Shown here piece by piece: positions 33,901 through 46,809 of a stretch of DNA of 64,000 bases. The stretch is taken from positions 3,361,001 through 3,425,000 of the forward strand of contig JAJTWR010000299.1 of assembly GCA_021613335.1 (NCBI GenBank). Direction: 5' to 3'. Source of the stretch: Whitmania pigra. Its lineage: Eukaryota > Annelida > Clitellata > Hirudinida > Haemopidae. The notes under the pieces were generated by a model that saw only the letters and a list, made by a program, of their open reading frames with translations, did not search any database and was not told the DNA's origin. Position 1 is the first letter of the stretch. Every line of letters starts with the position of its first letter. A program made the position numbers and the translations under genes.

Positions 33901-36651
33901 AGAATTTTAAATTGTAACATAAAATTACTAATATGCCCTGTGTTATTTTTTTAATTACCTTCTGAAGTCAAATTTTTATGGAATTGTAAGGTTTATTGAT
34001 TTTAGACTCTGTTTGTCCAATTCTAAACCAATTTCAGGGCATTTTCAAATTTTGAGAGGCTAGAATATAGCATGCCATTGCAACATACTTTATTAGCAGG
34101 CAGACTACTTCCAGAATTGATGATTCTTCTCTTGGAAGAACATCTTTATGACTTTTGAAATGATTATCTTTCTGGAAAATAACTTTAGATTTTGTTACAC
34201 AGGTGTATGAGGTACTTGGCTTTTAATATGTTTTGAGGAATTCTGCTTTCCCTCTATGAACACCAGTTCTGATGAATCAAGAGAAGGAAATGGAGGCTCA
34301 GTCCATCTCCAAACTTTCATTTTAAAAATGGCTTTGGAAATCCTCTTCAGGCAGTCTGTACTATTGAGGGTAGTATTGAGAAGAACAAGCTTGGCAAGCA
34401 TGTTTTTGGCGCATTATAAGGAATGTATCGGAGGCAGATGTATCACAAAAAAAGGGAATTGCAACAGTCTAATAAATAATAAACTTAAAAAGCTTTTTTG
34501 CCTGAGATGGCTGCATATTGTAGACTGGTTCAGATACAAATTCAGCTTGTTTTGAAGTTCTATTAAAGGGTAGTTTGAAAGCTTTGTGGGCTCTCTTCTT
34601 ATTCAGTTTTAAGATCATTTCCATGTGTAATTCTTTCCATATTTTTATAAACTTCCAAAAAACTTTAGGCAATATCTCCAAAATGATTATATCTCCTTGA
34701 AATTTAACATGATATATTTAGCTCGTTTAATGTCCTTTTTTATCCGTGAGGTACCTAAGATAATTTTCTAATCCCATCCATAGTAATTCTAACAAACTTG
34801 ATAACAGTCAAAAAGTTATTTACAAATGTTTTTTCTATCTGGAATCTTATTACAGTAGCCAGACTTCATGATCTCCATGTTAAAATGTTAATTTATGTAT
34901 TATGTATATATTATTATTTTATTATTCTTAAGGAAGACACACTACACTAATCTTTGAAAAGCTTTTTTCAAAAAATTTCAATTTTTTATGCAAACCACTT
35001 TTATTGAAATAATACTGTTAAGTCTTTTGAATTTAACTCAACTTTAAAGAAAAACACAACTTTGTTTTATTGCTAAAGTGAAAGTGTGGATACATTAATA
35101 TGGAGAACATTTATTTTCTCTGATTTCATCGCGCACATGCTCATTTTGTATCATTTCTTATAAGTAGTCATTACTGAAAAGATTTTTAATAATGCAGTGT
35201 TTTGAGGAGCTCAGTGACATAAAAGATTACAAAATATTGACCATTTCTTCCAATACATTGAAGTGAATTGATGGATGTTATTCAATTATTGTTGGAGCTT
35301 ATGGACTTATGAGGTGGATCACTAAAGTTAACTGCTATAAGATTTACCTCTTCAGAAATTAATTCAAACTGATTAAAATAGAATAGAAAAGCTTTGAGTT
35401 TTGTTGTTTAGCACCACACTTTTTTGCATTTTCAGTAGCCCTGACAATAAAAATATGAAATATAATGAAATGTGCAAGTTTAGATTTTTTATTTATTAAT
35501 TTATAAGAGTGAACAAATACTTTAGCAAGTATTGTTATTAATATCCAAATAACTTAATTTTTCAAAAAGAATGCAGAATGATGTGAAACTACCACCAGCA
35601 GAAAGGAGAAAGTAGGTTATTACATTAATAGACATTTTTAGATTGTTTTATATAGCTATATTATTAATTAAATAAAGTAATAACAAAAACTAGTATTAAT
35701 AGCATTTATCAATCTTGGCAAACAGTTACAAACATGCCATTGATGGCCTGTATCAGGTAGTTAAACATGAAGGGCCTCTTAAACTGATGAATGGTGCGAC
35801 TATGGCCAGCTCCAGAGCTACGCTGGTGACAATTGGACAGGTAGCCTAATAGGATATTTTGCTGTGATTCACTTCGTGCAGTGGCATTATGTTCTTGTTG
35901 ACAGATTTCCTTTTACGACCAATTTAAAGTTTTGCTCATGAGTACAGGATTCTTCATCGACAACATTGTCACTCATTTCACAGCCAGTTTCCTTGCAGTT
36001 AATATTTTCAAGCATTTTAAATTTCTAATCCAATTTTTTTTCTTCATTTCTTTTAGGAACTCAACTGATTTAGGTATTATATACAAGATTGATATTTTAT
36101 ATATATGTTATATATAAGATTGATATCACTTATTACTATATTTCATCTAATAGTACTAATCCTACTAATGTTAAACTATTAAAAAATAACAGATTAATAA
36201 ATTTAATTCTTACTATTCATCAAATGCAAGCTTGCTTTAGTATAACCAACATTTACTGAAATCAGGGTGGTGTGGCAACACTCCTGACCATGCCTCTTGA
36301 TGTCATGAAAACCAGGATGATGAATGCCCCTCCAGGAACCTATTCGGTTAATTTCTTTCTACTTATTTTTTTTTTAATTTGCCATCTTTAAGCTCAGCTT
36401 TGTATTTATTCATCTCAGGGCCTTCTTGCCTGTGCAAAAGACATTGGTAAAAATGGACCCTCCGGATTTTTCAAGGTAATGATTAATATCAAAGCCACAA
36501 TTTATGAAAAAGTAATTTGTGCAAACTAAGTAATTATTTTCTATTTCAGGGTTTTGTGCCTGCCTTTGTGAGGCTTGGACCTCACACGATCATAACTTTC
36601 ATATTTTTTGAGCAGTTGCGTCTCAGATTTGGAGAGGATGTCCCAGCTTAA
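30971..36651 (+). CDS. SLC25A10: Mitochondrial dicarboxylate carrier
   Basis: Inner-membrane carrier exchanging malate or succinate for phosphate, sulfate or thiosulfate. Exons: 30971-31084, 32422-32541, 32648-32808, 35570-35611, 35726-35840, 35905-35997, 36266-36346, 36419-36475, 36550-36651; phases join to 294 residues, the usual family length. Three repeats of ~100 residues each show the carrier signature: THPLDLLKVHLQTQ, GTPADLINVRMQND and TMPLDVMKTRMMN (P-x-[DE]-x-x-[KR]). Repeat ends read VFGLYNGLTASLLRQ, PLKLMNGATMASSRA and PSGFFKGFVPAFVRLGPHT. RMQNDVKLPPAERRNYKHA is typical of the dicarboxylate branch. Intron 3 (2.8 kb) holds LINE fragments. AATAAA at 36891. It is tail to tail with MCU. 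Confidence 0.95.
32969..33400 (-). mobile_element. Internally deleted CR1/L2-like LINE: endonuclease start joined to 3' end
   Basis: In SLC25A10 intron 3, minus strand. The 5' part (33400-33140) encodes LKLGLLNAQSAVNKASLIQD, then LVLTKTWLASDAPN and FITMYQHCDPSSSIAVIF, matching the N-terminal endonuclease of CR1/L2 elements (N-A-[RQ]-S, LTETWL). The 3' part (33118-32969) ends CTTAAGGCGCCATATAAATG, then AAATATTATTATTATT, the same 3' end as at 7.9 and 53.3 kb. Reverse transcriptase is missing, so a large internal deletion joins the two ends. Confidence 0.7.
34335..34430 (-). mobile_element. Decayed LINE reverse-transcriptase fragment
   Basis: Minus-strand AATGCGCCAAAAACATGCTT, then GCCAAGCTTGTTCTTCTCAA aligns with GCGCATTCAAAACAAGTTAG, then CCAAACTTGTTCTTCTTAAT in the LINE at 52.9 kb. 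The protein [13 protein letters not shown] matches [13 protein letters not shown]. Similarity fades within about 100 bp. Confidence 0.6.
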
Positions 36652-36890
36652 GGAGTCCACAACTTGCCTGCTTATTCTTTTTTGTGTTTACCAGTCACAC
36701 ATCCTAATTAGTTGTTTTTTAGATTGAGTATTATTAGCTGCAGGCATTTCTTGATACAAATGCGTCCCCCGGATGGGTCTGCCAGACTTTAGATATTTTC
36801 TAGTGACCTTGCCTGGCACTTTAATTATTTTGTATATCTCCTATCGTGCGAAGTCAGAATTTTTGCTTGCTAGGCAAGGTCTTAATACAG

Positions 36891-36896
36891 AATAAA
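36891..36896 (+). terminator. Poly(A) signal of SLC25A10
   Basis: AATAAA 240 bases after the SLC25A10 stop, in the 0.8-kb space before the convergent MCU stop. Confidence 0.6.
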
Positions 36897-37469
36897 AATG
36901 TAATCATTGCTGTTCCAGGGATCAGTTAATGTTGTCCAAAAAAAATTTTTATCTTGCACATGTCAAAAGATGAATTTAGTTAAATTTGCAAACCACTGAA
37001 TTGGTATTAAGGTGAATTGGACATTTTTATTGCCAACAACACTTTTTAGTGCAGAATATTGGATAAAGCTCCTAAAATCACACTTGGTCACACTGTTGGT
37101 GTGTGCACATAACTTACGACATGAAACAACTGCAATACAAAAACCGTTTTGTGAAATAACTTCTCTAAACATCAAAATTCAAAGCAAAAATAATAAATAT
37201 CAGTTGGGTACAACAAAGATATCTTTTTTTTAAATTTTGAGACGAAATGAATCCTCAAAGTAGAAGTTTTGGCGCATGATGGCTTTTGACAATCGACACT
37301 GAGCGAGATGATGCGCCACCGAGGCACCCGTTCAAGATCAAAGCTGTTTCCAACAGACAACAAATCTTCATGCCACAAAAAAATGCTGAAAGCTGCAGAG
37401 TCTAAGATTAAAGCAATTTGCCATCACTTAATCCCACACAAATTTCAATTGAGCCGAGGCACAGCGTGA
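36897..37469. other. Space between convergent SLC25A10 and MCU
   Basis: Presumed 3' UTR of MCU on the minus strand plus the end of SLC25A10. Overlapping short frames on both strands look like chance. Confidence 0.4.
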
Positions 37470-39143
37470 CTAGACTGTCAAAGGTTTCTGGTATTGCAGC
37501 GGGAGATGCAGCTGCAGCGGATCCCTCAACCTTCTGAGATCGTAGTCCATTTGAGCTATGGCATCCTTTAGTTCATTGTATCTTTTCATGTCGAGGTTTT
37601 TTCTATTAGCACCACGATGCATTGAAAATAGGTACTCTCTATCTCTGACTTGTGGCAGTATGTATTCCTAAAGTTGCAAGCTTTATTGTATAAAAATTAT
37701 TGGGAGGAGAATGCCGCCGAGCATGCTTTAACCTGATTCGTCAGTAGGTAGTAAGCGTAGCAAGCGATGGCAGTGCCGTAACCCACGAAGTATGTGACAG
37801 GCTCCATAATGTCCCACGAATATTCGAACCATGTCAATCTGGCAAGGAATCCAAACTGGATTCCCATGAGGCCTAAGCCAGTCCACGTCATGACCCTCGT
37901 GTGTCTGTAAGCGCTGGCGTCCAAGTCCTTCTTAATCTGACATCAAATTTAAACAGTTATTTATATTTCTTTTGGTGTGTAGTTTAATTTATTCACCCTT
38001 TCCAAAGGCGCTATCTCCTTCTGTAATTCTTCCAATTTCTTCTTCAAATCAAGTTCTTGAGCCAGTTGATGCTGCTCAATATTTAGAGCATTATAAAGGT
38101 GGCAAATAGAATTTTTAACATTTGAGAGATCCTCTACACTCTGGGCTAAAAAAATATTTATGTCAAAATATCTTATGATGTAAACAAGCAGCATGTACTA
38201 ACTGCATAGTCCTGACAGCCTCAAATATAAGTTTTATTCTTACAAGCTTTAATGATTTACTTATCTAGTGTTCCATGAAAACTTTATGAATAAATTTTGA
38301 CCATTGAGGAGAGCAATTGTTCTAATTCCAAAGTTTTTGGAACAATTAAGCTGTTACCTGATGCAGGTGATTTGCAGTAATATTTGATGTCATTAACATA
38401 AAGATAGAAATCTTTTTGCAGCATGAGATATAGAGGTGTGCTCCTTGCCAATCTTTCATTTTCTTCAAGCAAAAATGTAAATAAGGTTAAGAAGTGATAC
38501 TAATAAAAGACCCAATAATTTGCAATATCAGCAAAACTATATCTACAAATTCATCACACTATCCATTGTGTTAGATAATACATATAGACGTATAGACGAA
38601 TATACATATGTGCATAGGCATGGAAGAGCAGGATGTATCCATCAAGTTGCATTTTAGGAGCTACAAAACTTTCACAAATAAGGTGAAATTTTTACATGGA
38701 ATCTTATTATTAAGTCAAATGTTTTATTGGGTTAAGCTCTCCTTTGGAAGATGAAACAAAATCAGAAGTTTTTGCTTCAAAATTTTAAATTTTGGTTGAG
38801 ATGTGCTTGGGCCCGAGCAGCTCAGGCACTAAGCCTTAGAAGAGCAATAGAATGGAATTTGAAGATTAAGTCACTAACTTAGCATATTTAAACAGAGTTT
38901 GTAACACCATGTGTTACCTAAGTTGAATATTCCAACAAATTTGATTGCTCCACAAATAAATGTTTGAATTACCAAGATTGTAGGCTACTACACGGTCGAT
39001 GCCTTTGTCCTCTAGCTTCAAATCATGAATAAGATTGTACAATGTGTTGGTTGTAGCTTTCAAGGTGAACTGACATTTCTCTTTCCTGGAGGGCAGTTGA
39101 ATGGAAAAGAGCACGAGACCATGTTCGTACTTTATGTCGATGC
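37470..39143 (-). CDS. MCU: Mitochondrial calcium uniporter pore subunit (N-terminal exon unresolved)
   Basis: Pore-forming subunit of the inner-membrane calcium uniporter. Exons on the minus strand: 39143-38973, 38462-38358, 38145-37997, 37936-37733, 37667-37470; 274 residues to the stop. The N-terminal domain reads [20 protein letters not shown] and [14 protein letters not shown] coiled coil follows ([20 protein letters not shown]). TM1 is [17 protein letters not shown], then the selectivity filter WDIMEP and TM2 [19 protein letters not shown], ending in a second coiled coil and [14 protein letters not shown]. The intact WDIMEP filter argues for MCU, not the inhibitory paralogue. The exon with the mitochondrial targeting peptide is not certain: a candidate is minus 41229-41184 (MAVAFVRPSRLLYL, followed by a donor), but its phase was not matched. 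Confidence 0.92.
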
Positions 39144-41873
39144 CTTATTGGGATTTAAAAGTTAATGTTGATTTCAACATCGTACATTACATATCTTTTA
39201 AATTCACATGAGTTATAGTGTTACAACTGCAAGATTTTTATCTCTATTAGATTTCTATGGAACGACTAAGTAAATAGAAATATAACAACAAACACGAAAG
39301 AAAGTTATTGTAATTTACAAATATGCTCACAATTGAATCAATAATCAATTTATCAGATTTATTAGATTTAAGAAAAATATTAGACACAAAATTTGACCTA
39401 TACATAATAGCAAGAGGAATCAATTCAAAAGCATTAAAATAATTATTTTAGCTGAGTTTTTTACTATGGAAAAGTTGAGAGCATGCAAGAAACATCTATG
39501 AGAATCCAAGATAATGAGATAAAAGTTAGAAGGCAGAACTTGAAGCTTAAAGTAAAAAAAAGTCGGAAAATAGAAGGGAATCAGTAAGAAAGAAGCTATG
39601 GATGAATTTCAGAAAGATCTTAATAGAAAAATAGATTTTCAATGTAAACAAATGCTGTTATGCATACCAGGACCAGGACTGATAGAGCTGAATGTGAATT
39701 TGATGGAAACCAAAAACCTCCAATCAAGAGAAAGGTATGGGTACGGTAATGCACAAGAGCAGCAAAATGGGCAGAAAATAAAATGTTTGAAATAAGGAGA
39801 AGCATCAAGCAGGGAGGAAGATGTTATCAGTTATCGTGAGTTTCTGTAAAGCTCTGGTGAGACCCATCTCTAGAACATGCACTCAAGTTTTCATTCACAT
39901 CAAAAAAAATTATATACAAACATGAAATTTATGAGGACAGACTAAAACAATGATTGTTGCCAAAGAAACCTTTATAGTCTTTATTATTAACTTTTGTTTA
40001 CTGACCTACCAGGACTTGCTATTATTATCTACCTTACTTCATTATGGGAACATCAGCTTTGTTTTGAAAGCTGAGCCTTACTAATTATAAAATTTAATGG
40101 GCTTTGTTGCAGAGCAAGTTTAGCTTAAATCCCTGTTATTGCCAAAATCTCAAATTAATTAATTTTTACGATCTTCATCATTTGCTAGCCATTTCAAATA
40201 TAATGGTTTATCAAAAGTTTTAATTCTTATACATATTTATATATATCCTCTTCTGATGTTTTTGAAGTTTTTTGGTAAAGAGAGAAACTTTTAGCAGAAT
40301 AAATCACTAAATAAATCATTATTACTAACAAATGTTTTGATATTATTTATTAATAATAGAAATTCAAATTTTGAGCTCATATGTTGCATGCATGTTTGCT
40401 CAACCAAACTTCTAAATAATTGCAGCTTGATAGACATATGCTGTCATACAAAGGAAAAGCTTAAATAAAATATTTCTTAACAGGATCATTGCAGGTTAAG
40501 ATATATTTAAACTCAGTAGTTTAGTAATTCTGGTGACCTTAAATTTCTTTATTTAGCACATGAAATTCTAAATAATAGAGAAATAATGTTTCAAATTTTA
40601 TTTCAGATTATTAACATTCAGAATTACAATTATAAACATTAGTAAACCAAACATCAAATATTATTAATTTAGAGTTACTAACTTCCTTCTTGTCCAATAG
40701 TGCTTGCAAGAAAATGAACATGCCTACCTTGGCATTTGCCAGTGTAACCATATTCAAGCCTTTTGTCATGAAAATCACTTGACTAAATGGAGTGGAATTG
40801 AAGTGAGCTATTTTTGCCATTTATAATCGTAATAAAATTAGCAATCACTAGTTTGTTACCATTAGTGGTTTAATCATTTTTTTTATACTAGTTTAAATTT
40901 AACATTGAATCAAGTTTGGCACTTAGCATTCGAACATTATTGCCATTTCCTATTTCCTACCTCAACCATAGCAGTTATTCATATCTGAGGACTTGAATTT
41001 AGTCAAAATTAACTGCACTTGCCAATCAAAGCTCAACATCCTAGAATAGCTATAATTCTAATTTTTGTAAAGTTAGGCTGGTACACACATTCGAACGAAC
41101 ATATACTTGGTACTATGATTAACTAACCAAGAGATGCTGTCTCGATAACAACAGTTTAAATGAATTATCATTTTTTAAAAAACCTCCTAAATATAATAAT
41201 CTCGACGGGCGTACGAACGCAACTGCCATCGCGAATCTCGTATTTGCAGAGTTCCTGCCCTCTTACAAATCCCTCAGCCGTCCGAAAATAACTCTACTGT
41301 GACTTCTGCATCGTGCTTCAATAAGGATTGCTAGATTTCTTTTAAATATCTTCGCAACTCTTGAAATACGAAAAGTTTAATATAATATTATTTGTTTTTC
41401 ATATTAAGTTCAGAATACTCTTCAAGTCAGCAGGTAACTTCAAACAGAAATTATCCATTAATCTAAATTAAATGATAGTTAAAGTTGAACTAAATTTAAT
41501 TCTTTATTAAAAAATTTGTTTATGGCTGCAAAGGAAGATATGCCTTCAACGTAACTGAAATGCTACTTGAACTTTGGTTTTTCTTTTATTAAGTTAGACC
41601 TACATCATTCAAAACCATGTGAGAATTTAATATAGTACGCTTTAGACTTTTTGGATGCAAAACCATGAGAACATTCTCTCATTTCCCAATACTAGTCTTC
41701 CGCCATCAGACACTTATACAATGGCAAAACCCTTTTAAAAAGCATTTAACGTGGCTGAAGTTAGCAGACACTTAAATTTATTTTCTAATGCGAAGATTGA
41801 AATCATAATATTTTATGAAAATAAAATGGTTATATATCGATTGTGAGAAGATTTTCAAATTTTTGAAATTATT
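39144..41873. other. MCU 5' region or intergenic
   Basis: No firm exon. Very AT-rich except around 41190-41330, a GC-richer patch that may hold the MCU promoter and a minus-strand first exon (ATG at 41229). Open frames at 39598-39795 and 40611-40820 show no family resemblance. Confidence 0.35.
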
Positions 41874-42209
41874 AGGAACTTGTGGAATTCGTTCAAAAGT
41901 CTTCTTATTCGGTAACCTCGACTTGTCCACTAATGAAAATGTTCATTAATATTTCTACTTTCCAAATATGTATTTTGATAATCATTTGATCAGTAGTTAC
42001 CGAATAAAAAGACTTACACTGAAAGGACTTCCGCCTAACGTGTCATGCGATATTTAAAGCACATATGTTGTTCCACAATTTTAAAGACTAACGAGGTATA
42101 CATATTTGGAAAGTAGAAATCTTAATGAACATTTTGATGCACATTTCTTCAGTCGACAAGTCGTGGTTACTGAGTTAAGAAGACTTTTGAACAAATTCCA
42201 CAAATTCCT
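41874..42209. mobile_element. Foldback element with ~100-bp inverted arms
   Basis: Left arm 41874-41973 starts AGGAACTTGTGGAATTCGTT and ends TTTCCAAATATGTAT. The right arm 42098-42209 is its inverted copy with a short insertion and scattered mismatches. The middle also holds GTTACCGAATAAAAAGACTT (41996-42015), an inverted copy of a piece of the left arm. No coding frame and no clear target duplication. Confidence 0.7.
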
Positions 42210-43643
42210 GGGAAATCCTGCTATAAAGTAATTCGTGTGCAGAGGTGATCAAGTCTCACCAGTAAAATATACAGAAATTTATCACGGTCCTCCATGTAGC
42301 CAACGGGATCTTCCCAACTGATTACCAGACACGTTTATGTATCATTGTTTGCTTCAGAAGTTATGTCGGAAATAATAAATGTGACAACTTTTGGCGTTGA
42401 ATCCGAAACCGAAGCCGAAATTTTGTTGGTTTCTTGTTGTAGCTGAGCAACGCAAGATCATGCCGTTGCGACATAAGAGACCGAGACCATTGTTTGACAA
42501 TCGCTAACTTGTTTAATAACTTGTTGAATAAACGTTGTTAGTATAATCATCTAGTCCTGCATTAATTAAGTACAACAACATTAATGTCCTATTTATAATT
42601 TAACTAATTTTTGCAACATTGGCTATGTTATCCACAGGTCCGTCGAGGGATCGGCGGAAATAAGTGCCCAGGGCCTCGGCAATATGTTTGGGCCTTACGG
42701 TTTTTAAAAATCATTTTTGCTTTTCCATTCCCGAATTGACATAAAATAAGGGAATTGGTTGCTCTGCCTGAGTCCGACATTTCTTTATAACGATTGGCCT
42801 TTAGCCGCTCTTACCCATTTTAACCAACCAAACAGTTGCAGCAAACAATTAATCTCATACTAAAGACATAAGAAAAGCAAAGTTTTTTTAATTTAGTTAT
42901 AATACGTAATAAATAAATATATCAAAACCTTTCTTAATTTACTGGAACTGCATTTTATTATGTATCAATAAATTATTTTTGAATTATGTCTTGTCCTCCG
43001 TGGCTCAGCCTTTCCAAATCTTGACCTTTCTAAATACATAGCCTAACTTATAGCAGCCTTATCCAGGATTTTGGAAGGGTTGGGCCTCCTTGATTTTTAA
43101 AATATAAGAAAAATTAATAGATTTTAGTTGTTTTTTATCATATTTCAATAAATTTGACGAAAATTTTAATAGCTGTGCACCCAGGCAGCCAAGCTTTTCA
43201 GGCAATGTTTATTTACATTTTGAATAAGTTTATTATCGCTATCTCGGCGTGAAGATCAAGGGTTTGGTTTTGTCATATATTCTTACCAGTTATTCTTTTT
43301 TACCAACAAGCTTTTATATCACGGAAATGAATTTGAAATCAGGCATTCATTGATTTAATACATACTTAATTAATTTACAAAAACCTGGTATAGTTTATGT
43401 TTACCTATTATTCCAAGCTCCTAGGTTTGTAAGGGCACAATACGCAAATGTTTATCTGGATCCAATTTAGCATTTAGACCTTAAAGGAATGTGTGATAAC
43501 ATTACAATTATTACATTTTTACGTTCATATATAAAAGTTACTTGTGTATGTTATAACGATAAGTTCTTTAATTAGATAAAGCCTTGAAGATTCCTATAAC
43601 ATTATGCACTTTAGTAAGTTATTCTGTTTTATTCAAAAGCAAA
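42210..43643. other. Intergenic upstream of DDX52
   Basis: AT-rich, no supportable exon or RNA gene. A GC-richer patch around 42640-42720 has no recognised motif. Confidence 0.4.
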
Positions 43644-46600
43644 ATGTCATCCTGCATTTTCAAAAAGCTCACTTATGGGTTGAATCTAAAGACTAACAAG
43701 GTAACAGGCTTAAAAGTTAATGCATATGTATCTGATCCATTTTATAACTAGTTTGTACTGTTTCAAGATGCCTGGTGGACCGAGACCTCTGGATTATGTT
43801 GTGAAACAAGAAGAACCAACTGAAAGGTTGAAAAGGAAGCTAGAGGATGGTCTGTTCAGTTTAAATGTTGCCTAGGCATATATCATGTATCATCAGTATT
43901 TGCTCATGTGATTGCTATTTCAGATCAACCGGTAGACATTGATCCTAAGAAAACAAAACTTAATGATGGGAAATCAAAGAGATCTAAGAAACCTATGACT
44001 CTTGAGAAAATTGCTCAAATAAACAAGGAAAAGGTTTGTTTTATTAAAAGTTAAATTTGTATTTATAATTGCTTATAAATATTTTTACTATGCTTTATGG
44101 CAGATAGCCTGCTTGAGAAATGCAAACAGAATATATGTAGATGGCTCTGATGTGCCTGACCCAATATTGTCTTTTGAACAACTTGCCACAAGCTATAAAT
44201 TACCAGAACGATATCTTGAAAACATAAAAGGAATGGATATGAACGAGCCAACTCCTGTGCAAATGCAAGCTATTACCGTTATTCTACAGGTCAGTTCCAT
44301 GGTCACATTATTATTGTTATATTCTTACGCATTTATTAGCATTGTCACATCTATATTACTTTTTTCTTGTCACAGCCTGCATAGATTTAAAATAATGTGA
44401 CCACTTATTCAATATATTCTTATAGAATCGTAACGCATTAGTCTGCGCTCCTACTGGATCTGGAAAGACTCTTGCCTTTTCTCTTCCTCTTCTGCATTGT
44501 CTCAAGTCACATGACACTCATGGATTCAGAGCCGTGGTGCTTGCTCCTACCCGGGAATTGGCAGTGCAAGTAAGAAATCGATTCGCATATTGAAGACCAT
44601 TCGATTTACGTGCAATTGTTTAATTAGATTCACCACGAGATGCTGAAGTTAGCAACTGGTTCTGACCTGGAGGTTCAGTTTTTATTGAAATCACAAACAA
44701 AAGAACAAAGGCAGAAGTGGATAAATGCCGGTTTGTTTGTACAAAGTGATTTGCAATATTCTGGTATGCATTATCAAATATTTACTATGTCCAGATATTG
44801 TAATAACCACTCCCAAGAAGCTGGTTTATGCCTTCAAGAAGTATAACCAAGAGATAACATTTAACAGGTAATGTCTTTGTAACGAGATACTTTGCAGCAT
44901 GAACTGCATTTTATTTTAAAAAATTAATAGCATCCAATACTTGGTGGTCGACGAATCAGACAAACTTTTTGAAGATGGTAAGAATGGATTCCGGGATCAG
45001 GTTTGGAATAACATTATTCGTGCTCTCTCCTACTGTAAATAATGTCTTCTACCTGTCAACCAGCTGGCAGTTATTTACAGAAAATGCCAATCAAAGGACA
45101 TCAAGACCCTGCTCTTCAGCGCCACATTTTCCCCAGAAGTTGGAGAATGGTGTGATACCAACCTTGACAATCTGATAAAGGTCTACATTGGAGGAAGGCA
45201 AGTAATTACTCAATTGATTTTCATAAATCATATTCCACAAGGTTTTCAACATTCTATTCCTATTTTTAATGTTTTCAGAAATACTGCTGCCAAGACTATT
45301 GAGCAAAAGTTGATTTATACTGGCCAAGAATCAGGGAAAATTATGGCTCTAAGAAATATATTCAATGAGGTTCATTTCTAAGCTCTTAAATGTGCACATC
45401 CGTAATAGCAATGATAATTTCTTTTAATTTAATGTTTAGGGGTTTGCAGCACCGGTATTGATATTCACTCAGTCTAAGCAAAGGTCAGAGGAGCTTTACA
45501 AAGAACTCACTGAGGACAAAATGAATGTTGAGGTCATCCATTCAGAGAAATCCATTGCTCAGGTTTGAAAATAATTTAGCATTCATTGAATATATGTTCT
45601 ATTAAATCTAAAGCTAATACTTGAATATAATTTACACACAAACCATTCATAATGTAAATGACACCAATACTTACATAACAAAGTCTTGAGCTAAAACATG
45701 CAGCATTCACATGAGTTAATTGTAACAAATTTGATCTTATAGTTACATCTACTACAGCATTTATCTCATTTGCATCAAATGTATTACTGGCATTACTTGA
45801 TATTCTGGTCATTCAGGTTAAGCAAACTAAACTTTTTTCTTAGATTATGATACAGTCGCACGCTTCTAATTATTCATGTCAAATATCCATAACAAAAATT
45901 GGGAATTTTTTGTTTTGATTAGAGAGATGCCATTGTGAAAAATTTTGAAGTGGGGAAAATATGGATCTTGATATGCACTGAGGTCATGGCCAGAGGTATT
46001 GATTTCAAACAAGTGAACCTGGTCATAAATTATGACTTCCCCACTTCATCTGTGTCATATATCCACAGGATTGGTAAGTGATTCCAGATAGCACCATTCT
46101 TACTATAAGTTTTTGGTTTGAAATATCTTCATTAAGGTCGAACTGGAAGAGCTGGAAATTATGGTAAAGCAGTGACCTTCTTCACAGACAATGATGTGAA
46201 ATATCTTAAGAGGTAATTATTAAAGAATCTGTAAAAGTAATTAAATACCGACTGTAATTTGTTAATTGTTAGTATTGTGAATCTGATGAGAGAAGCAGGT
46301 TGTGAAGTCCCAGAATATATGCTGCAGATAAAAAAAGCTCCAAGGTTCATATTCTTTTTCATTGATCACTGAATTAGTTGTTAATTTGTATTTATCTGAT
46401 TTTTTGAGTGCCTTAGGTATGAGCACTTGTAATCGTCCACCGTAATTAAGTAGCGCTCTCTGGCAGAGTAGACTGGGCTGTAAACATGACTGTCGCTATT
46501 ACTGGCATATGCAGGAAAGCTGCACACCCAACTCATAATTAAATTTTTCTTAACAGAAAACTGCTCAAGAAAATAAAAAGGAAAGCACCCAAAAGAGAGC

Positions 46601-46769
46601 CAATCTCAACAGAAGTTGCAGCTGCCTTTAAGGCTAAGAGAGTAGCAAAGAGGTTTGTGTTTGTATGATGCTCATAAAACACTTGCATTACAACCATTTT
46701 GCTTCATTTTTAAGCTCAATGAAAATGGGAAGGAGAAAGCTCCAAAAACAAGCAGAGGAAAATGAATAA
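43644..46769 (+). CDS. DDX52: DEAD-box RNA helicase DDX52/Rok1
   Basis: Nucleolar ATP-dependent RNA helicase needed for early 18S rRNA processing. Sixteen exons (43644-43700, 43768-43849, 43924-44033, 44104-44289, 44426-44569, 44628-44730, 44795-44867, 44931-45000, 45064-45197, 45279-45369, 45440-45562, 45923-46073, 46137-46212, 46273-46344, 46557-46652, 46715-46769) join to 540 residues without a stop. Motifs in order: Q-motif [19 protein letters not shown], Ia APTRELA, Ib ITTP, II DESD in place of DEAD (as in this orthologue group), [40 protein letters not shown] upstream is typical of Rok1/DDX52. The basic C-terminus is [12 protein letters not shown]. The intron after 45197 has a GC donor (AG|GCAAGT). 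The 3' end abuts TBCB. Confidence 0.95.
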
Positions 46770-46799
46770 CAATGAATGAAATAATATGCTTTAATGTTC

Positions 46800-46805
46800 A
46801 ATAAA
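46800..46805 (+). terminator. Poly(A) signal of DDX52, beside the TBCB stop
   Basis: AATAAA 31 bases after the DDX52 stop. The TBCB stop on the other strand ends at 46810, so a cleavage site 10-30 bases downstream would fall inside TBCB coding sequence. Confidence 0.6.
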
Positions 46806-46809
46806 ACTT

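Noticed and set aside
40611..40820. Possible N-terminal exon of MCU
   Set aside because: The frame lacks a targeting-peptide character and matching splice sites; the patch at 41184-41229 is a better but still unproven candidate.
44640..45175. Separate ORFs inside DDX52
   Set aside because: They are read-through of helicase exons into introns in the same or shifted frames.
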